Shown: piece after piece, positions 9,259 to 17,843 of the stretch | How positions within the stretch are numbered: position 1 is the first letter of the stretch | Layout of the letters: every line of letters starts with the position of its first letter | DNA from: Pseudomonadota bacterium | GTDB lineage: Bacteria; Pseudomonadota; Alphaproteobacteria; Rhizobiales; Devosiaceae | Direction of reading: 5' to 3' | Assembly: GCA_023388175.1 (NCBI GenBank) | Contig: JAEWGT010000011.1 | Span: 566,323-630,322, forward strand | DNA: 64,000 nucleotides | Position numbers and translations under genes: made by a program | The notes under the pieces: generated by a model | What the model saw: only the letters and a program-made list of their open reading frames with translations | Told to the model about the DNA's origin: nothing | Databases searched by the model: none

Positions 9259-9666
9259 ATGAACTCACTCATCTTCGTCTCAAGTGCGCGGATTCTCTTT
9301 TTCCTGATGCTGGGAGCATCAGTCTATATCCTGTGGCGCGGCCATGATGAGCCCGGCGGCGGCTTTGTCGGAGGCCTCGTCGCAGCCATGGCCTTCGCCA
9401 TCGTCGCGCTGGCTGACGGTGTCCCCAGGGCGCGCAGATTGTTGCGCCTGCATCCGATAGGTCTTGGGGGGCTCGGTGTTTTCCTGGGCTTTATCAGCGG
9501 TTTGCCGGGCCTCTGGATCGATGGGTCCTACCTTGCCCATCAATGGCTGTTCTTTCCCAATGGCTTCAAGCTTGGGACCACCATGATCTTTGACGTCGGC
9601 GTCTATCTCGTCGTTCTGGGTGGCATGCTCGCCCTCGTCTTCCGCCTTTATGAGGATGCACCGTGA
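9259..9666 (+). CDS. mrpB: Na+/H+ antiporter subunit B (MrpB)
   Basis: A 135-residue membrane protein with about four transmembrane helices and the MnhB signature around DEPGGGFVGGLVAAMAF. It begins 4 bp after mrpA and overlaps mrpC by 4 bp. In the Mrp complex MrpB packs against the C-terminal part of MrpA. Confidence 0.93.
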   Translation: MNSLIFVSSARILFFLMLGASVYILWRGHDEPGGGFVGGLVAAMAFAIVALADGVPRARRLLRLHPIGLGGLGVFLGFISGLPGLWIDGSYLAHQWLFFPNGFKLGTTMIFDVGVYLVVLGGMLALVFRLYEDAP

Positions 9667-10046
9667 GCCTGATTTACGCTGCCGGCATTGCCGCCATAAT
9701 GGGATGCGGCATCTACATGCTGCTGTCCCGTCACACCATGCGCATCCTTCTCGGTGTCATGCTGATCTCGGCCGGGGTCAATTTCGTCATTTTCCTGGCG
9801 GGACGGATCGGGCCAAAACCGCCACCATTGATCGAGGCGGGGGCCTATACGCTTGGCCCGGACGCGGCCAATCCATTGCCGCAAGCGCTGGTGCTCACAG
9901 CGATCGTCATCGGGTTTTCGCTCATTGCCTTTGCTTCGGCGCTTGCCTTGCAGACCTTCCGCACCAGCGGAACTCTGGATCAACGCGCGCTGAACGACGC
10001 TGAGGAGCTCGGCTCGCCATATGGTGGTGGAGAAACGCGCAAGTGA
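9663..10046 (+). CDS. mrpC: Na+/H+ antiporter subunit C (MrpC)
   Basis: A 127-residue NuoK-like subunit with three hydrophobic helices; the segment GVMLISAGVNFVIFLAGR is characteristic. It overlaps mrpB and mrpD by 4 bp each, showing translational coupling. NuoK-like subunits line part of the ion path in Mrp complexes. Confidence 0.93.
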   Translation: MSLIYAAGIAAIMGCGIYMLLSRHTMRILLGVMLISAGVNFVIFLAGRIGPKPPPLIEAGAYTLGPDAANPLPQALVLTAIVIGFSLIAFASALALQTFRTSGTLDQRALNDAEELGSPYGGGETRK

Positions 10047-11563
10047 ACCTGATCTTGTCTCAGGCTCTGCTCTGGCCGGTCATCCTGCCGCTTGCTGCCT
10101 CTGCCCTGTGTGCGATGTTCTGGCATCGGCCCGATATACAGCGGTGGGTCAGCCTGCTGTCGCTCGTCCTTATGCTGGTGTCCTCACTCCTGCTCCTGGT
10201 GCGTGTCGAAACGATTGGCACGCAGATGATTGCATTCGGCGGCTGGCCTGTGCCGTTCGGCATCGTCTTCGTTGCAGATCGGCTGGGCGCTGCGATGGCG
10301 GCAATTACCGCGGTTCTGGCGCTGTCTATTGCCATATTCGGGCTGGCCGACATTCGTCGCAGGCAGGAGCACTCCGGTTTCCATCCTCTTTATCTGGGCA
10401 TGATTGCGGCGGTGGCCGGTGCTTTTCTCACCGGCGACATATTCAATCTCTATGTCTGGTTCGAGATCATGCTGATCACGGCCATGGGGCTGCTGGCGAT
10501 TGACCGGAGCCGGGCCCAGCTTGACGGCACTATCAAATATGCAGTGCTCAACCTGATGGGTACGCTGCTCTTTCTGCTGGCCGTCGGCATTCTCTATGGC
10601 GCGACCGGCACGCTCAATATGGCCGATCTCAGCCGCGTTCTTGCAGAAGCCGAGCCATCGGCGGCGCTCGGGCTTTCCGCAGCCCTCTTCTTGATCGCAT
10701 TTGGGATCAAGGCCGGCTATTTCCCGCTGTTTTTCTGGCTGCCGGCGTCCTATCACACCGCCTCCATCGTGGTTTCCGCTATTTTTGCAGGTCTCATCAC
10801 CAAGGTGGGGGTCTATGCGAGTTTCCGCGTCTTCACCCTGCTGTTCTCGGTCGACCAGGGCGGGATCCGGGAACTGGTCGCGCTGATGGCTGCCGGCACG
10901 ATGCTGTTTGGAGTCTTCGGCGCGGCGGTGCAATGGGACGTGCGCCGCATCCTCTCGTTCCACATCGTCAGCCAGATCGGCTACATGATGCTGGGACTGG
11001 CCCTTGCCACGCCAGCGGCCTTGGCGGGCGCCGTCTTTTACATCGTCCACCACATCATCGTGAAAGCGAACCTCTTCCTTGCTGCGGGCGCGATCTATCG
11101 TGCCAGCGGCAGCTACGATCTCCGGCGGGCAGGGGGGCTGATGCGCACGCATCCGCTGCTGGCGTTGCTATTTGCTGTTCCTGCGCTGTCCCTGGCGGGT
11201 ATCCCGCCACTGTCAGGCTTCTGGGCAAAATACATGGTTATAGACGCCGCCTTTGCCGACAATGCGCATTGGCTGGCTGGATTGGGCCTTTTCGTGGGGC
11301 TGCTCACGGTTTTTTCCATGTCCAAGATATGGGTGGAAGCCTTCTGGAAACCGCCTGCCATAGAACGCAAGGTGCCAAGGCGCGTGCCCGTCACCATGCT
11401 GGTTCCGATGGCGGCGCTTGGTGCGGTCACGCTGACAATCGGCTTCGCACCTGAGCCTTTCGTGGCTTTCGCCAACGAGGCTGCGGCAAGCCTGTTGGAT
11501 ACCTCCAGCTATATCGAGGCGGTGCTCGGGCAAACGCCTGTTGGTGAAGGAGATGGCCCATGA
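10043..11563 (+). CDS. mrpD: Na+/H+ antiporter subunit D (MrpD)
   Basis: A 506-residue NuoN/NuoM-like antiporter subunit with about 14 membrane helices. The conserved glutamate is in YVWFEIMLITAMGLL near residue 143, and the lysine-bearing motif is FGIKAGYFPLFFWLP near residue 220. It overlaps both neighbours by 4 bp. Along with MrpA it provides the proton-translocating half channels. Confidence 0.95.
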   Translation: MNLILSQALLWPVILPLAASALCAMFWHRPDIQRWVSLLSLVLMLVSSLLLLVRVETIGTQMIAFGGWPVPFGIVFVADRLGAAMAAITAVLALSIAIFGLADIRRRQEHSGFHPLYLGMIAAVAGAFLTGDIFNLYVWFEIMLITAMGLLAIDRSRAQLDGTIKYAVLNLMGTLLFLLAVGILYGATGTLNMADLSRVLAEAEPSAALGLSAALFLIAFGIKAGYFPLFFWLPASYHTASIVVSAIFAGLITKVGVYASFRVFTLLFSVDQGGIRELVALMAAGTMLFGVFGAAVQWDVRRILSFHIVSQIGYMMLGLALATPAALAGAVFYIVHHIIVKANLFLAAGAIYRASGSYDLRRAGGLMRTHPLLALLFAVPALSLAGIPPLSGFWAKYMVIDAAFADNAHWLAGLGLFVGLLTVFSMSKIWVEAFWKPPAIERKVPRRVPVTMLVPMAALGAVTLTIGFAPEPFVAFANEAAASLLDTSSYIEAVLGQTPVGEGDGP

Positions 11564-11916
11564 CGACGTCTCGCGTCGGACTTTTCTCACGCATTGGCGC
11601 GGCTTTGGTCCTCGCCCTGATCTTCCTGCGGGAATTGACCCTGTCGTCAATACTGGTCGCGCGAACGGTCTTCGCACGCAGGATTGAGGTGACACCGGCC
11701 ATCATTGCCGTGCCGCTCGATCTCAGGACGGATATGGGCGTCGCTCTCGTCGCCAATCTGGTTTCGCTGACCCCAGGTACAACCTCGCTGCATACGAGCG
11801 AAGACGGTCGAACCCTCTATGTCCATGCGCTTGATGCAATGGATGAGGAGGCTGTCGTCGCGTCGATAAAAAACTCGTTTGTACGCTGGGTTTCTAAGGT
11901 GGAGGGCACGGCATGA
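11560..11916 (+). CDS. mrpE: Na+/H+ antiporter subunit E (MrpE)
   Basis: A 118-residue MnhE-type protein: N-terminal hydrophobic helices followed by a short soluble segment ending LVSLTPGTTSLHTSEDGRTL, the family hallmark. It is somewhat shorter than the common 150-160 residues because the N-terminal helix pair is reduced. It overlaps mrpD and mrpF by 4 bp each. Confidence 0.9.
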   Translation: MTTSRVGLFSRIGAALVLALIFLRELTLSSILVARTVFARRIEVTPAIIAVPLDLRTDMGVALVANLVSLTPGTTSLHTSEDGRTLYVHALDAMDEEAVVASIKNSFVRWVSKVEGTA

Positions 11917-12203
11917 TCGGGCAGGACAGCTTCCTTGCGTTGGGCGGATATGGGCTGATGATCGTGCTCTGCGTGCCGATCATCCTCACTTTTGCGCGAA
12001 TGGTGCGTGGCCCGGGAATGGCAGACCGGTTTGTGGCGCTCGATATGCTCACCGGTATCGCAGTCGCAATCGCTGCACTTGCGGCAGTTGTGTTCGGCCG
12101 CCGCGAATTTCTCGATATCGCGTTTGGGCTGGCAGTTTTCGGTTTTGTTGGAACCTGTGCGCTGGCGGCATTCCTGGAACGTAAGGGAGGTGACAGGCAA
12201 TGA
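11913..12203 (+). CDS. mrpF: Na+/H+ antiporter subunit F (MrpF)
   Basis: A 96-residue protein with three transmembrane helices and the family segment RGPGMADRFVALDMLTG, which holds the conserved aspartate implicated in ion transport. It is coupled to mrpE and mrpG by 4-bp overlaps. Confidence 0.93.
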   Translation: MIGQDSFLALGGYGLMIVLCVPIILTFARMVRGPGMADRFVALDMLTGIAVAIAALAAVVFGRREFLDIAFGLAVFGFVGTCALAAFLERKGGDRQ

Positions 12204-13432
12204 GCTGGATCCCGCAATTGCTGGCATTTGTTCTGCTCCTGCTCGGGGTGGGTTTCGTTGTCGCCGCTGCCTTGGGCGTGTTGCGGTTTCCCGACGCGCT
12301 GCAGCGAATGCATGCGTCGACCAAGGCGGGTACGCTCGGGGCGGTGCTGGTTCTGGCTGGCGCGATGGTGGCGCTGGATGCCGACGCGGTTCCGGTCGGT
12401 GTCATGACGATCCTGTTCATGCTGCTGACGGTGCCCGTTGCCGCGCATTTGCTGGGGCGTGCTGCCTATGTTTCAGGGGCCTCCCTGAGGCTGGTGATGG
12501 GGCGTAACGCCTTGTTCGGATTACTGGAAAGACAGCAGGCGCCGCTCGAGGAGCGGACGAATTTCGTTGCCTATGCACCTCGGGCGGTGCTCCCGAGCGT
12601 GATCGAGCCGTCCACGGCGATTACCGAAATCAGCGAGGTCCGGCTTGGACTTATTGCGCCTGAGATCGAGGCGCCCCTGATGCGGGCGCTGGCAATCCGC
12701 AAGGCCAATGACGTGCCAATGCGGGTCCTGGCCATCGTCGATGAACGGTTTCTGAATGCCACCGGGGACATTCAGGGTGCGCGTTCCAAAGTCCGGGCAA
12801 ATCTCACGCAGGCCATCGAGCAGATGGAAGGGCTTCTCCCCAAAAGACGGCCGTTTTTCAGCCTCGTCTATGAAGAAGGCGATCCGATGCGACTGATCCC
12901 TTCGGCCGATGACCGGGATTCGCTACTCGTCCTGCCCAATAGCGGGTGGTGCGATCATGGCGCAGGCATGCCCACTCCGTTCGCTACTGGCCGGCCCGAA
13001 GGCCTGTTGCGGCTCGCCGACCACCATGCCGGCTGCATTCTCTACACTGGGCGCAGGCCATTTAAGGACCACCCGCTGATCCTGGTGGAGGACGACGGCA
13101 GCGACGCCATTTTGGCTGGCGTCGAATGGGCATTGACGCATTCAATCTGGCAGAAGCCAAAACTCCAGTTGATCGACCGGACAAAGCAGGCGCGGTCTGA
13201 AATTTTTGGAGAACTGGCCGCGCGTTTCGATGGAGTGCTGGTCCCGGATCGAACACAGCTGCGGGCCGGTGAGCGGCTGCCTGCCGGCGTCGTCCATGCC
13301 GATGCACTGATAACGACAGGCCTGCCTGGCCCCAAGCGCGCCGATTGGTACGGCATGTTCTGGCATGACAATATTGGGGATGGATGGGCCGGCGAGGTGC
13401 TTCTCGTTCCCTCTCAGGAGAAAAAACTCTAG
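12200..13432 (+). CDS. mrpG: Na+/H+ antiporter subunit G with a large C-terminal soluble extension
   Basis: The first about 110 residues are a normal MrpG (three helices; LGVLRFPDALQRMHASTKAGTLG is the family signature). MrpG usually ends near 110-130 residues, but this protein continues to 410. The extension (about residues 130-410) is soluble, with alternating strands and helices and segments such as VPMRVLAIVDERFL and DHPLILVEDDGSDA that resemble universal-stress-protein-like Rossmann domains. No frameshift or internal start with a good ribosome site was seen, so the fusion appears genuine. It may give the antiporter a cytoplasmic sensing or nucleotide-binding part; this is inference. Confidence 0.85.
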   Translation: MSWIPQLLAFVLLLLGVGFVVAAALGVLRFPDALQRMHASTKAGTLGAVLVLAGAMVALDADAVPVGVMTILFMLLTVPVAAHLLGRAAYVSGASLRLVMGRNALFGLLERQQAPLEERTNFVAYAPRAVLPSVIEPSTAITEISEVRLGLIAPEIEAPLMRALAIRKANDVPMRVLAIVDERFLNATGDIQGARSKVRANLTQAIEQMEGLLPKRRPFFSLVYEEGDPMRLIPSADDRDSLLVLPNSGWCDHGAGMPTPFATGRPEGLLRLADHHAGCILYTGRRPFKDHPLILVEDDGSDAILAGVEWALTHSIWQKPKLQLIDRTKQARSEIFGELAARFDGVLVPDRTQLRAGERLPAGVVHADALITTGLPGPKRADWYGMFWHDNIGDGWAGEVLLVPSQEKKL

Positions 13433-13441
13433 GTTGGTCCG

Positions 13442-14956
13442 ATGATCAATCGAACGGACACCGCCGAGGAATTGCGTGACGAGCTTTCACCGGCAGTCCG
13501 GACGAGGCGGCGCGGCAATTGGCTGGGCCTGCCGTCAATACGGCTGACAACGCTGCTTCCGCTCACGCTTTCGGCCGTGGTGTTCGTCGTTACATTGTCG
13601 ATTTCCTGGGTGACCGCAGACCTCGCCAACCGGCAGAATATCCGGCTCATGGCTGACAAGGGGCAGGTTTTTCTCGACGCCAGCGCGGGCCACTTCGTCA
13701 ACATCAATTCCTTGTCGACAGCGGCTTTTACCGAGGCGCTGGCCGCCGCTCTGTCCTTCAAAACCGTGCTGAATGAAGAAGCCTTGGCCGTGGCCTGGCA
13801 CAATGCCGATGGCGTCAACGTCCTTTCTGTGCCGGACAGTGTCGCAGGCGAGCTGCAGGCTGATCTGGTGGCGGCGCTTGAGACGGGGCGCGGATCGCCC
13901 TTTACCGTACTCGACGATGCACGGGGGGTGCTGACAAGCGTCTATGGTGAGGATGGCTCCCGGTTCGCCATAACCGGCATTTTCGATACCAGCGAGCTGG
14001 CAGCAGCCAACGAAGCGTTTCATCAGGCCGCGCTGGGATTGAGCCTTCTGGTCGCGCTGGCTATTGCCGGGGCGTCCTATCTGCTGGCGCGGGCCGCCAT
14101 CTCGCCGCTTATCGCCTTTGCAAACCGGCTGGCTGAGGGTGGGACGGCAGGCGCCCATGTCCGCGATGGGCAATATTTGAGTTCCGAAATACTCGAACTC
14201 GAGACCATCCTCGCCTTGCGGCGGGAAGATGAGGAGACCCGCGCGGGCATGGCGCAACGTCTGGCTCAGTTGGAGCGCGACCAGATTCTGGCGCGCCTGG
14301 CTGCCACCTTGGCCCATGAAGTCCGCAATCCGCTGGCAGGCATTCGCAACGCCTTTTCTACACTGCGTCGCTTCGGCGATGACAAGTCGGTCCGCCAGGA
14401 AACGCTGGATATTATCGAGACAGGACTCGATTCCCTGCAGCGCCTGACCGACGTGACGCTCTCTACCTACAGGCGCAAGCCCGGACTCGGTGTGATCAGC
14501 GCCACCGATATAAAAGACCTTGCCCTGATCGTCTCACCGCAGGTCAAGGACAAGAGCTTGAACCTGCAATGGGACATTCCGCCTGACCTGTCGATTGTCG
14601 CCGATGCCGACGCCGTCCGGCAGATGCTGGTCAATTTGCTTCTTAATGCCTGCAAGGCGAGCCCGGAGGGCGAAACCGTTTCGGTATCGGCGCTTTCGGA
14701 CAGCCGAGGCGTGGACGTTGTCATATCGGATGCAGGGCCGGGCCTGTCCGAAGGTGTGCTTCTTCACCTCAGGGCCGGGCAGGCGGCCAGCGTCTCGGAA
14801 ACGCGGGACCTGGGGCTTTGGGTCGTCTATTCCCTTGCCGACGAACTGGGTGCGAGCGTTTCCATAGAGGGGAGGGCAGATGCCGGCACCACGGTGACCG
14901 TGCATTTCCCACACTTCGACGAAAAGGAAACGGACAAAGCCGGCAACCATGACTAG
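13442..14956 (+). CDS. Sensor histidine kinase linked to the Mrp operon
   Basis: A 504-residue membrane sensor. Two transmembrane helices (about residues 34-55 and 195-220) bracket a periplasmic sensor of about 140 residues. The HisKA H-box is ATLAHEVRNPLAG near residue 297; the ATPase part has the N-box NLLLNACKAS and G-box DAGPGL. It begins 10 bp after mrpG and overlaps the response regulator by 8 bp, so it is cotranscribed. The signal may be sodium, pH or osmotic stress, judged only from the neighbours. Confidence 0.88.
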   Translation: MINRTDTAEELRDELSPAVRTRRRGNWLGLPSIRLTTLLPLTLSAVVFVVTLSISWVTADLANRQNIRLMADKGQVFLDASAGHFVNINSLSTAAFTEALAAALSFKTVLNEEALAVAWHNADGVNVLSVPDSVAGELQADLVAALETGRGSPFTVLDDARGVLTSVYGEDGSRFAITGIFDTSELAAANEAFHQAALGLSLLVALAIAGASYLLARAAISPLIAFANRLAEGGTAGAHVRDGQYLSSEILELETILALRREDEETRAGMAQRLAQLERDQILARLAATLAHEVRNPLAGIRNAFSTLRRFGDDKSVRQETLDIIETGLDSLQRLTDVTLSTYRRKPGLGVISATDIKDLALIVSPQVKDKSLNLQWDIPPDLSIVADADAVRQMLVNLLLNACKASPEGETVSVSALSDSRGVDVVISDAGPGLSEGVLLHLRAGQAASVSETRDLGLWVVYSLADELGASVSIEGRADAGTTVTVHFPHFDEKETDKAGNHD

Positions 14957-16283
14957 CGCCCCGCTCATCGCCATCATTGAAGACGATCCGGTCCTGGGCA
15001 GATCGCTGCGGCAGCGCTTCCTGCTCGAAGGATTTCGCGTCGTCTGGTTCACCACCATCGCAGAAGCGCGTGCGGCATTGTCCGGTCCGGCCGTTGATGT
15101 CGTGCTCTCCGACATCAGGCTGCCCGATGGTAATGGTGGCCAGCTCATGGCTGAGATATTCGATGCTTTCGGCGTCGTTCCGACCGTTTTCATGACCGCC
15201 TTCACCGATCTTGCCGAAGCGATCCGGCTGATCAAGCTGGGCGGACGGGACTATGTGGAAAAGCCATTCGATCTCGATGTGCTGGTTGCCAAGATCCGCG
15301 CGCTCTCGATGCGGTCGCCGGACGGGGACGCGGCGCCATTCGCCAGCTTTGGCTTGTCCGCCGCCACACGCGACGTCCGCAAGACGCTGGACAAGGTGGC
15401 AAATCTTGCCATCCCGGTGCTCTTGCAGGGCGAAACAGGCACCGGCAAGGATGTAGCCGCACGTTATCTGCATGACGCCGGCAACCGGCGGGACAAGCCT
15501 TTCATTGCATTCAACTGCACCACCATTCCCGACACGCTGTTCGATGACACTCTGTTCGGGCATGAGAAAGGCGCCTTTACAGGCGCGGCGGGCCTGCAGA
15601 CCGGCCTGGTGGAACAGGCGGAAGACGGCACGCTGTTTTTCGACGAAGTGGGCGAAATCGGCCCCACTTTGCAGGCCAAGCTATTGCGGCTGATCGAAGC
15701 GCGCGAATACAGGCGGCTTGGCGGCGGCCAACTTCTCAAGACCGATGCCCGCTTCGTTTTTGCCACGAACAAGGACCTTGCAGCTGCCGTGCAGCGCGGG
15801 GAGTTCCGGGAAGACCTCTGGTTCCGCATCAACGTCGTCAGTGTCGAACTGCCGCCGTTGAGAAACCGCAGGAGCGAAGTTGCCCCTTTGATCGACCACC
15901 ATATCCAACGGGCCGCTACCAATATGGGCCGGCCTGTTCCGGCAATCGCGCCGCAAGTCTATGCCTTGGCAGAGACACATGAATGGCCCGGCAATATCCG
16001 TGAATTGGCCAACCGTGCCGAACGCGCGGTGGCGCTGGGCGACGAAGGGCAGGTCACCATGCGCGATTTCTGGCCTGAGCGGAGCGCCTATGGTGGCGAG
16101 ACCATCGCAGCAGGTAGCTGGAGCAGCTTGAGCGACATCAGGGAAGACGCCGAGCGCCTGCATATCGCCGCTGCCCTCAAGCAGTCCGGTGGCCGCATCC
16201 AGGAAACGGCGGCCCTGCTCAATATCTCACGAACGACGTTATGGGAAAAAATGCGCCGCTATGGCCTTGAAGCAAGCGAGTGA
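14949..16283 (+). CDS. Sigma-54-dependent response regulator (NtrC family)
   Basis: A 444-residue activator with three domains: receiver (phosphoacceptor aspartate in VLSDIRLPDG near residue 57), AAA+ domain with Walker A GETGTGKD and the sigma-54 contact loop GAFTGA, and a C-terminal Fis-type helix-turn-helix (GGRIQETAALLNISRTTLWE). All elements needed for sigma-54 activation are intact. Since a sigma-54 promoter lies upstream of mrpA and the gene is in the same run of genes, it most likely activates the Mrp operon and itself. Confidence 0.9.
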   Translation: MTSAPLIAIIEDDPVLGRSLRQRFLLEGFRVVWFTTIAEARAALSGPAVDVVLSDIRLPDGNGGQLMAEIFDAFGVVPTVFMTAFTDLAEAIRLIKLGGRDYVEKPFDLDVLVAKIRALSMRSPDGDAAPFASFGLSAATRDVRKTLDKVANLAIPVLLQGETGTGKDVAARYLHDAGNRRDKPFIAFNCTTIPDTLFDDTLFGHEKGAFTGAAGLQTGLVEQAEDGTLFFDEVGEIGPTLQAKLLRLIEAREYRRLGGGQLLKTDARFVFATNKDLAAAVQRGEFREDLWFRINVVSVELPPLRNRRSEVAPLIDHHIQRAATNMGRPVPAIAPQVYALAETHEWPGNIRELANRAERAVALGDEGQVTMRDFWPERSAYGGETIAAGSWSSLSDIREDAERLHIAAALKQSGGRIQETAALLNISRTTLWEKMRRYGLEASE

Positions 16284-16336
16284 GCCTGGGCGCTGTAATC
16301 AGCCCGATGGTCAAGGGCCGAACTGGAGGGGAAGCC

Positions 16337-16423
16337 ATGAAATTCAATCTCTGGCTGTTATTGGTCTGCTGCATGGCGGCAATGGCGAGCGCTATGGTCA
16401 TCCTCAACTGGCAGGCTATATAG
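16337..16423 (+). CDS. 28-residue membrane peptide between the regulator and trkA
   Basis: The reading frame MKFNLWLLLVCCMAAMASAM ends with VILNWQAI and a TAG. It is preceded by a GGAGGGGAAG ribosome site at 16324-16333. Nearly the whole peptide is one hydrophobic helix with two cysteines. It sits alone between the response regulator and trkA in the same direction. Position and size recall KdpF, the small subunit of the Kdp potassium pump, but there is no sequence match that I can claim. Confidence 0.55.
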   Translation: MKFNLWLLLVCCMAAMASAMVILNWQAI

Positions 16424-16457
16424 ACGTCCCCAACAGGTCACGACCGGAACATTGCCG

Positions 16458-17843
16458 ATGCGCGTCATAATTTGCGGAGCTGGCCAGGTCGGCACGACCA
16501 TCGCCAAACATCTGGCCTCCGAAGGGGCACATGTCACCGTGGTCGATACGAGCCCGGAGCAAATCCGGCATATTGACGCGAACTACGACGTGCGGGGCAT
16601 GGTTGGTCATGCCTCCTATCCCGATGTGCTTCGCCGGGCCGGCGCCAAGGATGCCGACATGCTGATCGCGGTGACGCGCTCGGATGAAGTGAACATGGTC
16701 GCCTGTCAGGTCGCCTATTCGCTGTTCAAGACCAAACGCCGAATTGCACGATTGCGGCACAGCGGCTATCTGGCCCATGACAAATCCGGCCTGTTTGCCT
16801 CCGAACATCTGCCCATCGATGTCATCATCTCTCCCGAAATCGAAATTGCCGAGGGTATCGCGCGCAGGTTGCGCACGCCCGGCGCCTTCGACATGCTGCC
16901 CATGGCAAATGGCCTGATCGACCTGCTGGGCCTGCATATCGAGATGGAAGGATGTATCGCCGCCGGTGAGCGCGTCGGGGATATCGTCGACGGCTTTGAA
17001 AGCGAGGCCGTCAGTATCCTTGCCATTGTCCGGGGTGGGCGGTGCTTCGTGCCGGACACCAATGAGAGGCTGGCGCCGGGCGACGACGTCTATATCCTGG
17101 CCCGGCATGACCGCGTTCCAGAGATCATGCTTGTCTTCGGCCACACCGAAAAGGTCGGGCGCCGTGTGGTTCTGGTGGGTGCGGGCAATGTCGGGCTGCA
17201 TCTTGCCCAGAAATTGAGGTCTTCCACGCAAGGGGTGGATATCAAGATCATCGAATATGATGCGGAGCGCGCCGAATATGTCGCTCAGGAAATGGGCGCC
17301 AACGCCATCGTGCTGCAAGGCGACGCCTTGGACCGAAAGCTGCTCCAGGAAGCGCAAACCGGAATCGCCGACACCATCGTTGCCGTGACCAATGACGATG
17401 AAACCAATATCTTTGCGTCGGTCCTGGCCAAGCAATTGGGATGCAGGCGGGCCATAACGCTGGTCAACAAGCGCACATATGAAACGCTGATCCCAACGCT
17501 TGGAATCGACGCCGTGGTCAGCCCGAGCGCTGTGACCATTTCCACCGTTCTGCGTCATGTCCGGCGCGGCGCCATTTCGGCGCTCTACACGTTGCGGGAG
17601 GATTTCGGCGAGATCGTCGAGGCCGAGATCGATGAGCGCTCACCGCTCCTGCGGAAGCCGGTTCATAAGCTCAAACTGCCAGACGGCCTCAAGATCGGTG
17701 CGGTCGTGCGGGGCGAGGAAGTCTTCTTTCCGGACGCCAATTTCGCCTTTGAGCCAGCGGACCATGTCATCGCCTTGGTCACCTATGAGGCGCTCAAGGC
17801 CGCCGACAACCTTTTCGGCCGCGGGAGCAGACGCACTCCATGA
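16458..17843 (+). CDS. trkA: Trk system potassium uptake protein TrkA
   Basis: A 461-residue peripheral membrane protein with two RCK (TrkA-N plus TrkA-C) units. The first NAD-binding motif is VIICGAGQVGTTIAK at the N-terminus, and the second is VVLVGAGNVGLHLA near residue 236. It gates TrkH in response to nucleotides. The ATG at 16458 is preferred to the TTG two codons upstream. It overlaps trkH by 4 bp. Confidence 0.95.
   Translation: MRVIICGAGQVGTTIAKHLASEGAHVTVVDTSPEQIRHIDANYDVRGMVGHASYPDVLRRAGAKDADMLIAVTRSDEVNMVACQVAYSLFKTKRRIARLRHSGYLAHDKSGLFASEHLPIDVIISPEIEIAEGIARRLRTPGAFDMLPMANGLIDLLGLHIEMEGCIAAGERVGDIVDGFESEAVSILAIVRGGRCFVPDTNERLAPGDDVYILARHDRVPEIMLVFGHTEKVGRRVVLVGAGNVGLHLAQKLRSSTQGVDIKIIEYDAERAEYVAQEMGANAIVLQGDALDRKLLQEAQTGIADTIVAVTNDDETNIFASVLAKQLGCRRAITLVNKRTYETLIPTLGIDAVVSPSAVTISTVLRHVRRGAISALYTLREDFGEIVEAEIDERSPLLRKPVHKLKLPDGLKIGAVVRGEEVFFPDANFAFEPADHVIALVTYEALKAADNLFGRGSRRTP

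Noticed and set aside
10184..11152. Leftward frame of 322 codons opposite mrpD
   Set aside because: It is low in hydrophobic residues, rich in Gln, Asp and His, and exactly antisense to a conserved gene; this is a typical antisense artefact of GC-rich DNA.
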